A stretch of DNA of 64,000 nt from Vombatus ursinus (Eukaryota; Chordata; Mammalia; Diprotodontia; Vombatidae). The notes below the pieces were generated by a model. That model worked only from the letters and a program-made list of their open reading frames with translations, was not told the origin of the DNA and made no database searches. This document shows positions 11,240 through 21,599 of the stretch, piece by piece; the stretch's first letter is position 1, and each line of letters opens with the position of its first letter. Position numbers and translations under genes: made by a program. Where the stretch lies: positions 10,613,968 to 10,677,967 of the forward strand of contig NW_020948739.1 in assembly GCF_900497805.2 (NCBI RefSeq), in the 5' to 3' direction.

Positions 11240-11867
11240 ATTTCATTTTCCAATTCTTACTGAGCTTTTCTTTTTAGTCTATATATTTTCTCTCTCCTGC
11301 CTTTCACTCACTATCTCCTCCTTCATTTTACATGTAGATATAGCCCTGGTCATCTTTCTAGATAAACCTTTCAAGGTATTAGATTCTTAAGCACACTAAT
11401 GTATATATTTATATGTGTTTATGTGTGGTATGTGTGTTCCCACTTCTGCATAGAATTCAAGAAATCTACTTGTCCAGACCACCTTTAGATAGTGAAAACT
11501 AGTGTCCTAGTGTCATAAAGAGTGGTAAGAACAGGGGAATAGGAAAGCATGATAAGGGAAGTGAAAGTGGTGCTGTGAAGCATTTGTTAGGTGGGATGGG
11601 GTCTGTATCCACAACTGATCCTGACTCCATTCTTTCTTGATTTCTAATTGTCTTCCTTAGCTCTTCCCAGTCCTTTTTCCATCTTCTAGATTTGTTCTAA
11701 AAACTGACACTACTATTCTCTGCTTCTTGTTCTCCCTATATTATTTTCTAAGACACGGAAATCTCCTTTTCTTTAGTTAAGTTGAGGTGACTTTTGAGTT
11801 TTTTTCAAAATAAGGTTTTATTACTTATGTGTTTATGCACATGCATATATGTATGTAAATATTGTAT

Positions 11868-12072
11868 TTAGAGGCAACATGGTACATTGTGAAAGTATGC
11901 TAGATTCAGATTAATAAGACCTAGATTCAGATCTTCATTCTGCTACTTATTAGCTATATAACCTTGTCCAAGTGACTTTACCTCTCTGGGCCTCAGTTTC
12001 TTCATCTGTGAAATGAGAGGGTTGAACTAGAAGACTGCCAAGACATCTTCCATTTTAGACTATTCTGACATA
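11868..12072 (+). repeat. CORE-SINE (MIR/THER type)
   Basis: AGAGGCAACATGGTACATTG head, AACCTTGTCCAAGTGACTTT, CTCAGTTTCTTCATCTGTGA and a GGTTGAACTAGAAGACTGCC tail follow the family order. 11238-11867 upstream has no recognised feature. Confidence 0.75.
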
Positions 12073-12169
12073 TTCCTATTAACATGTATATATAGTATCT
12101 ATAGGCATTTATATAATTATGTATATATGTAGATTACATCTATATAGCATTTTAAGGTATAATAATAAT

Positions 12170-12415
12170 TAACAAATCAATCGAGAAGCATTCATTAAAC
12201 ACTTACTATGAGCCAGGCACTGGGCCAAAACAGAATGAAAGCAAAAATAGTCCCGTTCCTCAAGTAGCTTAGATACTAATGGAGTGACACCATATGCATA
12301 AATAGGAATATACTAGATAAATACAGAATAAAAGAAAAGTAATCTTTGAGTGGAAGGTGCAAGTGATTGGGAAGTCCAGGAAAAGCTATTTGTAGAAAAT
12401 GCCATTAGAACTCAT
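12170..12415 (-). mobile_element. L2 LINE 3' end
   Basis: ATTCATTAAACACTTACTATGAGCCAGGCACTGGG is the reverse complement of the L2 3' terminus. GTTCCTCAAGTAGCTTAGAT and AAGTCCAGGAAAAGCTATTTG continue it upstream. Confidence 0.75.
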
Positions 12416-12417
12416 GT

Positions 12418-12598
12418 TTGTGTAAGACTTTAAAGTTTGTAATATATTTTACACGCGTAATCTCATTTGGGCACTTGGAAAAACACCATGTTGGCTCCCA
12501 TCATTCCCATTTTAGAGATTTGATAACTGAGGTCAAATCACTGGCCCTTGGTCACAGAGCTAGCAAGTGTCAGAAGTGGGATTTGAAGCCAATTCTTT
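12418..12598 (-). repeat. MIR SINE, first half of a copy split by the CYCS retrocopy
   Basis: ACGCGTAATCTCATTTGGG, TTTTAGAGATTTGATAACTGAGG, GGTCACAGAGCTAGCAAGTG and GGGATTTGAAGCC are MIR landmarks in reverse. The copy stops at the retrocopy poly(A) side and resumes at 13788-13832 with CCTGACCGCAATCCC and TCTTTCCACTCCACC. Confidence 0.75.
12583..12598. repeat. Target-site duplication of the CYCS retrocopy, poly(A)-side copy
   Basis: TTGAAGCCAATTCTTT recurs exactly at 13772-13787, so the pair brackets 12599-13771. The last T residues merge with the reversed poly(A) remnant at 12599-12603. Confidence 0.9.
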
Positions 12599-13771
12599 TT
12601 TTTATATTGACAAATGTTTAATTGCTGAATTCTTATGATAACATCATTTACAGCTGAACCCTCCAAGTCAGTTTTAACACTACTATTCACATACTGTAGA
12701 ACATGCCAGCAAACTTTAAATTCAACAGATCCTAAGGCACAAGTGAGCTTAACAGGTACTTAACTCAGCAGAAGGTCCTATCACAGTTCCCATTCAAAGA
12801 TCACCCACACATGTGATGGGATGTTCTTTACTCTGGATTGTTAGACAATAAAATGCACTGAAGTGCCTTTCAACAATTTAAAAGTGGTATTTAATCAAAT
12901 CACTGTAATTAAGCTGTTTATGAATGGAAAGTTAGGGAATTTAAGTTAGAAATTTGTGAGTTTGTTTTGATTCAGTTGACCTTGCCTTTGGACAGGCTGG
13001 GGCACAAATTTTCCCCAAAAGATAATCCCCCAACATACTACAGGTAAAAGTCATATGAAACTATCAAGTAGATTTTCCCTATTGCTTAGTGAAAGAAGCC
13101 AGATTCAAAACTTTCCAAGACAGAGGTGGAGCACATTACCTCTAATAAAAATCTTGTAAAAGAAACAGAAGTGTGACAGCTTGGTTGTGGCTGTAATTAT
13201 GACCTTTCCTTTATTGGGACTGCTGAACAAAATTTTTAAACAGCCATTCATGATCAAAATTCTCTGGTTGATGAAACCAATTTAAATAGGATTGTTATGA
13301 TACATATAAAAAAAGAAAAGCAATCTCATCACAAGAGAGACACCTCCTTTTTATAATAAATAAGGCAGCAGACAGCCATTACTCGCTGGTAGCCTTTTTA
13401 AGGCATACTATCAAGTCTGCCCTTTCTCCCTTCTTCTCAATGCCTGTGAAGATCATCTTGGTTCCAGGGATGTACTTCTTGGGGTTCTCCAAGTACTCCA
13501 TCAGCATATCCTCTCCCCATATGATACCTTTGTTCTTGTTGGCATCTGTGTAGAAGAAGCCGGGAGACTGGCCGGTCTTTCGGCCAAAGAGGCCGTTCAG
13601 GTTGGGCCCTGTCTTGTGCTTGCCCCCATTCTCCACCGTGTGGCACGGGGCACACTTCTGAACAAAGATCTTCTCGCCCTTCTCCACGTCACCCATGGTG
13701 AGATTGGCTAGTCCCGCAGCCCCGCGCTTATCCACTCCTTCGCCGCCTCGGACCGACTTGCGCTTCCTCTC
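12599..13771 (-). pseudogene. CYCS: Processed retrocopy of somatic cytochrome c mRNA
   Basis: This is a reverse-transcribed cytochrome c mRNA of about 1.17 kb. In its own orientation it holds about 75 bases of GC-rich 5' UTR, the uninterrupted coding region at 13379-13696, and about 780 bases of 3' UTR. An ATTAAA signal (complement at 12617-12622) lies shortly before a short A-run. The coding intron of mammalian CYCS is absent. A perfect 16-bp duplication flanks the copy, and the host site is a MIR SINE, so LINE machinery inserted it. Cytochrome c retrocopies are common in mammals. The parent gene is not in the window. No promoter is visible, so expression is unlikely unless supplied from outside. 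Confidence 0.93.
13379..13696 (-). pseudogene. CYCS: Cytochrome c open reading frame within the retrocopy (105 codons, intact)
   Basis: Cytochrome c is the small haem protein that carries electrons from complex III to complex IV in the mitochondrial intermembrane space and triggers apoptosome assembly with Apaf-1. The start is the ATG giving MGDVEKG, the universal vertebrate start. An upstream in-frame ATG at 13816 only adds 40 codons of translated 5' UTR and MIR. Numbered without Met, C14, C17 and H18 (haem attachment, CAPCH) and M80 (axial ligand, GTKMIF) are present, as is [11 protein letters not shown]. Length is the normal 104 plus Met, with no stop or frameshift. From memory of the kangaroo protein I count about 12 differences, including K7E, Q16P, K22N, T47F, T63M, K86E, A96V and Y97C. 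Loss of a conserved tyrosine and two lysine-to-glutamate reversals at Apaf-1-facing sites suggest relaxed constraint. I judge it a young pseudogene rather than a second functional gene. Confidence 0.9.
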
Positions 13772-13787
13772 TTGAAGCCAATTCTTT
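13772..13787. repeat. Target-site duplication of the CYCS retrocopy, 5'-side copy
   Basis: TTGAAGCCAATTCTTT is identical to 12583-12598. Confidence 0.9.
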
Positions 13788-13832
13788 CCTGACCGCAATC
13801 CCAATATTCTTTCCACTCCACCAAACTGTTCC
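13788..13832 (-). repeat. MIR SINE, second half of the split copy
   Basis: CCTGACCGCAATCCC and TCTTTCCACTCCACCAAACTG continue the MIR interrupted at 12598. Joined across the retrocopy they give one ordinary MIR. Confidence 0.7.
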
Positions 13833-13844
13833 TAAGTGAGTAAG

Positions 13845-14075
13845 AGGAGATCAGGTAGAGGCAATGAATATGGGCAACTTTTTCAAGAAGTTTGGCTAAG
13901 AAAAAAAGGAAAAACACAGGATGATAGCTCAAGTAAATGTCTAGTTGATGCATAAGGGATTTTTAAGGATGGTGAGATGGTTATATTTGTAGGCAGCATG
14001 GAAGGAGCCAGTACAAAAGGAAAAATTGAAGATCAGAGGGAGGGGATATGTAATTCCCAGCAAGAATAAAGAACA
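13845..14075 (-). mobile_element. L2 LINE internal fragment
   Basis: CTTTTTCAAGAAGTTTGGCT, AGGATGATAGCTCAAGTAAA, TTTTAAGGATGGTGAGATGG and TTGTAGGCAGCATGGAAGGAG are L2 internal landmarks in reverse orientation. A related fragment occurs at 49535-49870. Confidence 0.6.
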
Positions 14076-14521
14076 TTCCCTTTCCTGGCCACACATCTCT
14101 AATTTCCTCTTCTAGTTGTGTATCTGAGGCGGGAGAGAGGGGAACAGAGAGAAAAGGAGGAGAAACTTTGGGTAGGAATTTTTCCCCTTTTTCCTATTCC
14201 CTACCCAAATTCCCAAGTGTCTCCTTGTCCCATCTTTCTTAGGGAGTGCCAGGGTAAGTTCCTTCTCATTTCTGAAGTGGGGTTCATTGTAGCCATAGCA
14301 TTGGGTTACAGAGATACCAGCAATAGAGTGTATCCTTATTAGTTATAACTCAATCATGCTTATGGCTGGACATTGTGTGTTACTTGGTATTCTGAGAGCC
14401 AGACATTTTCATCTGCTAGTAGAGTATATCTACAATTTTGGCTTTTGTCCATTATGGACACCAGAGTGTCAGATTTTGGTCAACTCTGAGTTCTCTACTG
14501 TCTTTAGAGATTTGAAGCAAA

Positions 14522-14710
14522 GGATCATAGACATATACTTAGCACTGGAAGGGACCTCACAGATCCACCCCCTTCATTTAGCAGATGAGGAAACTATTTT
14601 CCAGAAAGGTAAGTGACTTGCTCAAGTTAACACTGCTAGTCTGCAGCAAAGCCAAGATTTGAATCCAGATCTTTTGACCCCAAATTCAGTAATTATTCCA
14701 CTAAACCATA
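14522..14710 (-). repeat. MIR SINE
   Basis: ATCATAGACATATACTTAGC, GGAAGGGACCTCACAGATCC, AGCAGATGAGGAAACTA, GTAAGTGACTTGCTCAAG and GATTTGAATCCAGATC are MIR landmarks in reverse. 14076-14521 upstream has nothing recognised. Confidence 0.75.
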
Positions 14711-14754
14711 CTTTTTTTTTGCCTTCAATGTCTATTAACACATTTTCAAACAGC

Positions 14755-14850
14755 TTCCATTAATCAGCAAGTATTAATTAAGTATCTGCTGTGTGCCAGA
14801 CATTGCACTAGGTGCTAGGGATACAGAGACAAAAATGATATTAATCAAAA
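14755..14850 (-). mobile_element. L2 LINE 3' terminus
   Basis: TATTAATTAAGTATCTGCTG, TGTGCCAGACATTGCACTAGG and GGGATACAGAGACAAAAATG are the L2 3' end in reverse. Confidence 0.7.
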
Positions 14851-15003
14851 TTAATCAAAAATGATTAAGTCCAAATCCTGAAGAAAGTTCTTAAGTTAAA
14901 AAAAAATTATCATTAAACAAATTTCCTTTAAGTGTGTAAGGCCAGTATAACAATATAACTGCAGTTTGCATCTGAAGTCAATATGATGCTAGAAAGTGTC
15001 AAC

Positions 15004-15165
15004 AAGGCAGGGTTGTTTGGTGTAGTGGAAAAATTTTTGGATGAGGCATAAGAGAAACTGAGGGTGCTACTTCTGACTCTGATCATAACTGTGGCTCCCA
15101 TTTTCATATCAGAAAAATGAGGTAGTTGGGCTGGGTGGTCTTTAAAGTTGCTTCTAACTCTAAGC
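15004..15165 (+). repeat. CORE-SINE (MIR/THER type)
   Basis: GCAGGGTTGTTTGGTGTAGTGG head and GGTCTTTAAAGTTGCTTCTAACTCT tail. The middle is shortened. Confidence 0.65.
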
Positions 15166-15439
15166 AAACAGTTATTTAAGTTGTTCTAGAGTTCAGGAAG
15201 AGGGTCAGATTATGTATCCAAAAAGACGGTTGAGTTATTATCCTAGACACAGGGCTGCAGGATTTTTAGGCTAGGGTTTGTAGGTCAGGATAGAAAAAGC
15301 ATAGTTCATTCTGGGCTTTTTCTCAGGCTCCATTATAACTCCAGGGAGGTGTCCTTTCTGCCCCAAAGCAGGCATCCATCCCTGCTCAATCCTAGGATAC
15401 CATCTTCTGGATCCAGTGGCCAGCTTAACTTTTACCAAA

Positions 15440-16030
15440 GGCCCGACTTCCACCAGAGCGGTTACCTTTCACATGTTTCCTGGCTTTTAGACCCATTTCA
15501 TTTTGGACATCCAGGATCAAGAAAAGGGGTCAGTAGTGTAGATGATATAACAATTGGTGCCCCACAGCTATATCCCTCCTTAGCAGTGAGCTTATCCTAG
15601 TTCCCTCTAGCCTTATTCATTATCTTTTTTCACTGCGCACTCTGGAACACCCCTCTATTGCTAATAAACTCACCATCATCCTAAATCTCTTTGTCTCACT
15701 TCTCTCCTCTCCAGTTTTCTGGTGCTTACTAGATTGGTCCTGAAGATACTGTGTTTCTCAGTGCCCTCTCCATAGTTGGCTCCTCCTTTTTTCACATTCC
15801 CTGATATACAGGGTCAGGGGGAAGAATTGGCATGCTCTTTTCTGCCACTTACAGATCCTCCCTCTGCTACTATTATTCAGCAACCACCTCTCCCTTTTTC
15901 CAGTTTTCCCCATCCTGACAGATCCTTATTGCTTTCTTCTATGGACCTCTAGCACACCCTCCACCTCTGTAAGAAGTCTGTATCCTCAATCTCCCCAACT
16001 CCCATGACTTCTGTTTTGAGGTTACTTTAA
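15440..16030 (+). mobile_element. L2 LINE, endonuclease-region fragment
   Basis: CTCTGGAACACCCCTCTATTGCTAATAAACTC corresponds to the 'WNARSIANKL' start of L2 ORF2. GGAAGAATTGGCATGCTCTT and CAGATCCTCCCTCTGC follow as in the L2 endonuclease. 15180-15439 upstream is unassigned and may be the L2 5' part. Confidence 0.5.
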
Positions 16031-16059
16031 CAATGAACAGAAGTCATGCTCTTTTAGAC

Positions 16060-16257
16060 CAGTGGTTTTAAACTCAAATAGAAACAGAGGCCTCTAATCT
16101 ATACATAAGTATCCCCAAAGGTTGCATATTGACCTAGTTTTAAAATCTAGTGCTATGTTTAATTATATTTTCAGTTATTTTGTTAAATATTTACTAATTA
16201 CATTTTAATCTGTTGTGGGGAGCACTTAGGAGTGTTGTTGGCTACTTGAAACCTCTG
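16060..16257. mobile_element. hAT-type MITE (CAGnGGTTTnAAACTC ends)
   Basis: The ends CAGTGGTTTTAAACTCA and, reversed, CAGAGGTTTCAAGTAGCC are imperfect terminal inverted repeats. TTTTAGAC (16052-16059) and CTTTAGAT (16258-16265) form a diverged 8-bp target duplication with a shared TTTAGA core. The interior includes GTTGCATATTGACCTAGTTT and AATTACATTTTAATCTG, shared with 24407-24576. Confidence 0.7.
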
Positions 16258-16301
16258 CTTTAGATAATCTGCCTACTGTTCCATTCAACTAAATAAGCCT
16301 A

Positions 16302-16556
16302 GGGCAACCAGGTGACACAGTGGATAGTGTGCCAGGCCTGGAGTCAGGAAGACTCATCTTCCTAAGTTCAAATCTGGCCTCAGACAATTACAAGCTATGT
16401 GACCCTGGGCAAGTCACTTGACTCTGTTTACCTCAGTTTCCTCATCTGTAAAATGAACTGGAGAAGGAAATGGCAGACCACTCCAGTGTCTTTGCTAAGA
16501 AAACTCCAAATGGGGTCACAAAAAGATGGATGCAACTGAATGACTCAACAACAACA
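16302..16556 (+). repeat. MAR1/WSINE1-type CORE-SINE, full length
   Basis: GGGCAACCAGGTGACACAGTGG head, then GTGACCCTGGGCAAGTCACTT, CTCAGTTTCCTCATCTGTAA, AAATGGGGTCACAAAAAGAT and a CAACAACAACAAAA tail. Confidence 0.85.
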
Positions 16557-17665
16557 AAATATACCTGAGTGCTCTAATGGCTAATTTTACCTCTAGTTGG
16601 GACATGGATTTCTGGGTAAAGGGTTTATTTGAATTTGTATACTCCTGAACGGTGACTTTAAGGACAGCTGGCAACACAGGATCTCTGTCAAAGAAATTTA
16701 GGCTACTTTGTAGACCACCAGACTAATCCCTAAATGCCCCCAAAGGCATTCTAAGTATGAAATTTTCATGCAACCTCTGACAGACCTAATTTATATGTGA
16801 AAAACTGAAAAAAAAAATGATTTTGCTCTACCTCCTACATTCCATGTCAAAGTAGAAACAACCAAGAATGTCAATTACCAAAGCTCAGGAAAGCAGAATA
16901 AACTTGATCCCTTAACTCACCCTATTATGCCTGGCAGTTGTTCCTAATATGATTTTGTACCATGGTGAGTGGCCTTAAATATTACATGATCTGTTGTTCT
17001 TGGATATAATCAAATTTAATGACATTAGTTTTATCCAACCACAGTCTTCTTTTAATGTGATTTGGGAATTTTAAATAAATAAATGATGCATCAGTTATTT
17101 TATGACTAGTTTTTGAAGACGATCAGTTTTCCTTTTAGGTTAGTTTCATTTTTTAATTCTTGTAACAGGGCTTTATTCTCTATGACAAAGGTAAAATGCA
17201 ATTTCACCTAATTTTTAAAAGATAAACTTGCTTTACTGAAGGCAAGAAATCTTGAATTTTCTGGTACATCATGTTAGTGCCTTTTTTGCTGACCCATGAA
17301 GCCAACTGACTTTGGTTAAGATCATGTGGCAAATCAAGTTGCAGTGGGTAAAATTTAGAAAATTGTATGGTTGGAATTAACTATCCGAAGTCTGGTGTAC
17401 TTAGATTCATCACATTAGAGGTGATGCAGTTAATGATAATTTATGAAAGCCTTTTTTTTTGGTTAATGCAATACCTTGAATTAATTAATTAATTAATAAA
17501 TTGGCTACTTTTCCCATTTAAAATGATGGATTTGGGGATTATCATGGTGCTAAGGAACCTAACTAAAAGCCAATCACTGAGATTTTTTTTAATGTTTGAC
17601 TCAAGTCCACCAGTGGCAACATTCTGGATGAGACAGAATTAATTTTTATTCCTTTAAAAATGAAT
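16557..17665. other. Unassigned AT-rich sequence
   Basis: No gene or family was recognised. A short TTAA/ATTA simple repeat lies near 17478-17503. Confidence 0.4.
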
Positions 17666-17670
17666 TAGTT

Positions 17671-17795
17671 GGGGCAGCTAGGTGGCACAGTGGATAGAGT
17701 GCCAGCCCTAGAGTCAAGAGGACCTGAGTTTAAATCTAGCCTCAGACACTTATTAGCAGTGTGACCCTGAGCAGGTCCCTTAACCCTGACTGCCT
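17671..17795 (+). repeat. Short marsupial CORE-SINE (GGGGCAGCTAGGTGGC head)
   Basis: It is well preserved: GGGGCAGCTAGGTGGCACAG, GGACCTGAGTTTAAATCTAG, then GTCCCTTAACCCTGACTGCC. AAAAATGAAT at 17656-17665 and again at 17796-17805 is a likely target duplication, followed by a GAAT-rich simple repeat. Confidence 0.85.
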
Positions 17796-17860
17796 AAAAA
17801 TGAATGAATGAATATTTGAATAAATGAATGAATAAATATGTTACCTATAACCCAAGATTC

Positions 17861-18052
17861 TTAGGGTCATAGATTTAGAGCTAGAAGGGATCTTAAAGAC
17901 CATTTTGCCCAATTTCCTCAATTTTATAGGTGAAGAAACTAAGATATGGAAAGGTTAGGTGACTTGCCCAAGAGCATACAGGTAGAAGTATTAGAGGCAG
18001 AATCTAAACCAGGTCCTCTGATTCCAAAACCAGAGTTCTTTCTACTGTACAA
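17861..18052 (-). repeat. MIR SINE
   Basis: GGTCATAGATTTAGAGCTAG, GAAGGGATCTTAAAGACC, GAAGAAACTAAGATATGG, GGTGACTTGCCCAAGAGC and CCAGGTCCTCTGATTCC are MIR landmarks in reverse. Confidence 0.8.
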
Positions 18053-18576
18053 CAACTCCAACCCCCCCTCCCCAGAATTATTCCTACTGCATAGTTCCTG
18101 CTTTTCTTACTCTGTGGAGGAGATATGAATTGGGGTTTTTGGCTTGCCTCTGGACATCTGAAGCTTCCTGATGGACTTTCCAGAGACATTATGAGTTGGA
18201 AAGGGTGAAGGATGTTTTCCCTGATTTTTTTAAATTCTAAAGTAGATCATGGGGATGCCACTTTCAACTCTCAGCAAGGAGTTATTTTGAGAATCTAGCC
18301 TTGTTTTTCTAAAGAACAGTAACACCAGAAGATATTCATCAATCAGTGGCAGAGATAATTGTAATCGCCTAACACTTCTGGCTTCCTTCAGAAATCCTTC
18401 ACGTCCTTAAATGGGCTGCTTCAAGTGAAAGCCATAAGTGAGTACAGGAGAGAATTTATGTGTGAAGGTGTCAATGCTGGCATGCCACAGTATTTTAAGA
18501 CAGTGATGTGGCAAGGCAGGGGACAAAATAAGAAAAGTAAAGTAATTTACAAAGTGATTGAAAAGACAATGTTTGC

Positions 18577-18852
18577 ATTTAGGATTTAATTTCCTTTAAG
18601 GATGAAGCTTAAGAACCTTTAATTTTAGAATTATAAAATTTCAGGGTCTGAGTTGAATTAGAGTGGATTTGAAAGACAACTCCATTGAGCAGGTGAACCT
18701 CCCACCTTTTTTTGGAAAGTTGGGGCGATATGGATGCATAATATTGCATTCACTGTCAGATGAAGTCTCTGTGTCTATTCGCTTTTCTTAGCTGGTTTTT
18801 TAGGTATTACAGGGAAAGGCTCACTGTGCAGGATGAGGAGGGGTAGGAGGAA
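18577..18852. repeat. Unassigned dispersed repeat, copy A
   Basis: About 275 bases align in order with 21277-21562. Shared blocks include TTAGGATTTAATTTCCTTT, AGCTTAAGAACCTTTA, TTTTAGAATTATA, CCCACCTTT, TTGGAAAG, GCATAAT and CTGTGTCT. The family is unknown to me. Confidence 0.7.
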
Positions 18853-19195
18853 AAGGATTGATATCTAGCAATAACTGTGATGTAAAAACAAAAGGCATCA
18901 TAAATCTTTTTTTTTTAAGTAATGTAGAAATGTAGAAATCTCTAGCTCACTTGCCATAGTTGCTAGTCTCAATTTGAATGTCAGGAAGTTGGAGCAATAG
19001 CAGCTGCTTGATCCTTTTTCCCTCAGATAAACCCCAAACCTCACTAGTTAATTGCTTTAATTTCTCCCTCAAAGTCTTATATGTATACAGAAATTTAAAA
19101 AAACATAATAATGTAAATCATCACCCAACTTATTCCCTCGTCTAGTCTACTCAGAAAGTTGCCACTGGTCACTGTTGGTTATGGTTTTTTTTTTT
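18853..19195. other. Unassigned sequence
   Basis: Nothing recognised apart from short T and A runs. Confidence 0.35.
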
Positions 19196-19197
19196 TT

Positions 19198-19280
19198 TGG
19201 CCTTTCTTTGTATCCCCAGTGCTTAGCACACTGCCTGGCACATAGTAGGTGCTCAGTAAATGCCAAGTGACTGACCGACT
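19198..19280 (+). mobile_element. L2 LINE 3' terminus
   Basis: GGCCTTTCTTTGTATCCCCA, GTGCTTAGCACACTGCCTGG and CATAGTAGGTGCTCAGTAAA are the canonical L2 3' end, well preserved. Confidence 0.85.
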
Positions 19281-19965
19281 ACTGGCTTCCGACAGTCTAA
19301 GGGAGGAGATAGGGAAACAGTGATAAATGAAATAGGGAGAATGGCAACTGAAAAGAAAACACTGACTTGCCTTTGCTTCCCATACAACTAGATAGAAGTA
19401 TCTGGGTGCACCATACGTCCTCTTTAATTGAACACTTTGTCCTGCAAAGGACTAAGCTCATTCCACTTTATGCCAAGTGTTCCCTAATGTAAGGAACAAG
19501 TTATAGCAAAAGGAAAGCACTTTGAGCTTTATTGCTATACCTTTATTTAGGTTACTCTTTCTCCAGCTGTGAACCTGATTGATGTTCTTAAAGCCTCTGA
19601 GGAGATTCTCATGGCAGCCATGGCTAAGGTTTCAAAAAAGAAAACAAATGTAAGGGGGAATACAGGGAATTGTATTGGGAGAAATACTTTCTCTTGACTT
19701 TTTCCTCTAAATGGAATGAGTTGAGATGATGGATTGCATTAAGTGAGGGGAAACAGAACACTCTTTTTACTCCCTAATCAGTTAATATCATTACGCTGAA
19801 TTACGCCTGCTTGGGACTTTGATGAATCTCAGAGGCTTCCTTGGGATACATTCTGATATTGACTCATATTGTGTTCTGATATTGACTTGTATTTTGTAGT
19901 GGGAAGACTTTAGACCATCAATAACTTGAATAGAGCAACAGATACCATCACAAAATTGTCAAAAA
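19281..19965. other. Unassigned sequence
   Basis: No gene or repeat was recognised, except a short two-copy direct repeat of TTCTGATATTGACT about 23 bases apart near 19850-19893. Confidence 0.4.
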
Positions 19966-19967
19966 TA

Positions 19968-20315
19968 GTATCATAGAATTAGAAAGGGCCTAAGAGCTCA
20001 TGCTCAAAGTTCATTCTCAGTCTAGATTCATGAATCCCCCTTACAACATTCAGGAAAAGCTATCAGTCAACGTTTTGCTTAAATACCTCCAGTGAAAGGC
20101 AATTCTGTGTTCTGTGAGGTAGCTATTACATTTTCAGATTGCTTAGGAGCTTGTTCCTTATACATCGAGTTGAAATTGGCCTCCTAATGTCTATCTTCTG
20201 ATCCTCATTTTGCCCTCTTTGAGTCATGCAGGATAAGTCACATCCCTCTTCTCCATTAACAATCCTTCAAAAATTTAAAGATGACTCACATGCCATCACT
20301 AAGTTACACAACACA
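19968..20315 (-). mobile_element. CR1/L3 LINE 3' end
   Basis: TATCATAGAATTAGAAAGGG, CCCCCTTACAACATTCAGG, CTTAAATACCTCCAGTGAA, GATCCTCATTTTGCCCTCT and ACATCCCTCTTCTCCATTA are ordered 3'-region landmarks in reverse. Confidence 0.65.
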
Positions 20316-20322
20316 GCTCATA

Positions 20323-20530
20323 GTATCATAGATTTAGAGTTGGAAAGGAGCTCAAAGGTCTTCTAGTTCAACCCCTTCTTTTTTACAGATGAATTTAAAG
20401 CTCAGAGATGTTAATTTGCCCGAAGTAAATTGGGCACAGGTAGAATGTGGCAGGGCCAGATATCAAATCCCTGTCTTATAACTTTAAATCCTGGCCATAT
20501 AACTTTAAATCTGGGGCTCTTTCCACCACC
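20323..20530 (-). repeat. MIR SINE
   Basis: GTATCATAGATTTAGAGTTG, GGAAAGGAGCTCAAAGGTC, TTTTACAGATGAATTTAAAGCTC and GGCTCTTTCCACCACCCCAG. A roughly 22-base block (TATAACTTTAAATC) is duplicated inside the copy near 20476 and 20499. Confidence 0.7.
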
Positions 20531-21276
20531 CCAGTACTCTCTTCCCCTGCCATTCCTCTTTATAACATGGTTTCAATTCCCCTCACCACGTTGGTTACCT
20601 TCTTTTTGCTGAACTCCAACATGGCAATGCTCCTCTACCAAAGCTATTTAAGGTGTGGCTTTTTTCAACAAAGAGACCTCCACAGTTACCAGGAAGTTGA
20701 CAAATCTATTAGAAATTAATTTAACTTAGACTGTCAAGCACCAGTGTAAGAGTCACTGAGACTACATATATTGCCTCTGTTAAGGTTTCCAGTCCTATCA
20801 GTTATTGGGAATAGGTTTGGAGACCTTTTGTTTCTAATCTAGATTCATGAAATTGTGCCACTGTTTTGACCTGTTTTCTTGTTAGTTATCCATGAATATA
20901 GGTAGGGAATCAGTAGATAGAAACAGGGAGAGTCACAGAATTGATAGTTCACAGATATCTTTATGTTTCCATTCTATTCAGTAAGAAAGATTGGGAGAGG
21001 TTCTGGAAGAGGATCATACTTGTCTTGCTAACATTGGTACTGGTACATAGGATTGATACAATCCTCCTCCCATATCCAACACTTCTTATTCTATAGGAAT
21101 TATAATATTGTTTGTTTTTTTTAGGACTATTCTGGAATGCCTTCTATACCAAAGAGCTTGTACTTAAGAACATCAGTCATAATATTTCTGAATGTCCCCT
21201 GCCTCTGAGCTACAAACATATGTGAAGTAGTTGGCATCTTTAATCCTTAGAGTTGTAAAGGACTTCAAAGTCCTTA
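20531..21276. other. Unassigned sequence
   Basis: No gene or repeat family recognised. Confidence 0.35.
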
Positions 21277-21562
21277 CAATTAGGATTTAATTTCCTTTCA
21301 AGGAAGTCTGGAGCTTAAGCACCTTTAGTTTTAGAATTATAGAATCTCAGGGTATGAGTTGACTTAGAGTTGGCTAAAAAGCCAATTCCAATGAGAAAGT
21401 GAACTGCCCACCTTTCTTTGGAAAGCTTGGGTACTATGGGGGCATAATGCTGCATAGGCTTTCAGATGAGGTCACTGTGTCTGTTGTTTTACTTATTTGC
21501 TTTTTTTTTTGTTACAAGGAAAGTTTCACTGTGGATGATGTGGAAGGATAGGAAGAGAGGGA
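21277..21562. repeat. Unassigned dispersed repeat, copy B
   Basis: Partner of 18577-18852, same orientation, about 2.7 kb away. Divergence is moderate with small indels, and flanks outside the block do not match. Confidence 0.7.
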
Positions 21563-21599
21563 ATGTCTTCAACTCCTACCAGGGAAATGAAGCTCTCCT

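Noticed and set aside
11029-11390. Ser/Leu-rich frames
   Set aside because: They arise from the TCTG/TC microsatellite.
13437-13655. 72-codon minus-strand frame inside the cytochrome c copy
   Set aside because: It is the shifted frame of the real cytochrome c coding sequence.
13379-13816. 145-codon version of cytochrome c with a 40-residue N-terminal extension
   Set aside because: The extension is translated 5' UTR plus host MIR sequence. The family start MGDVEKG at 13696 is the right one.
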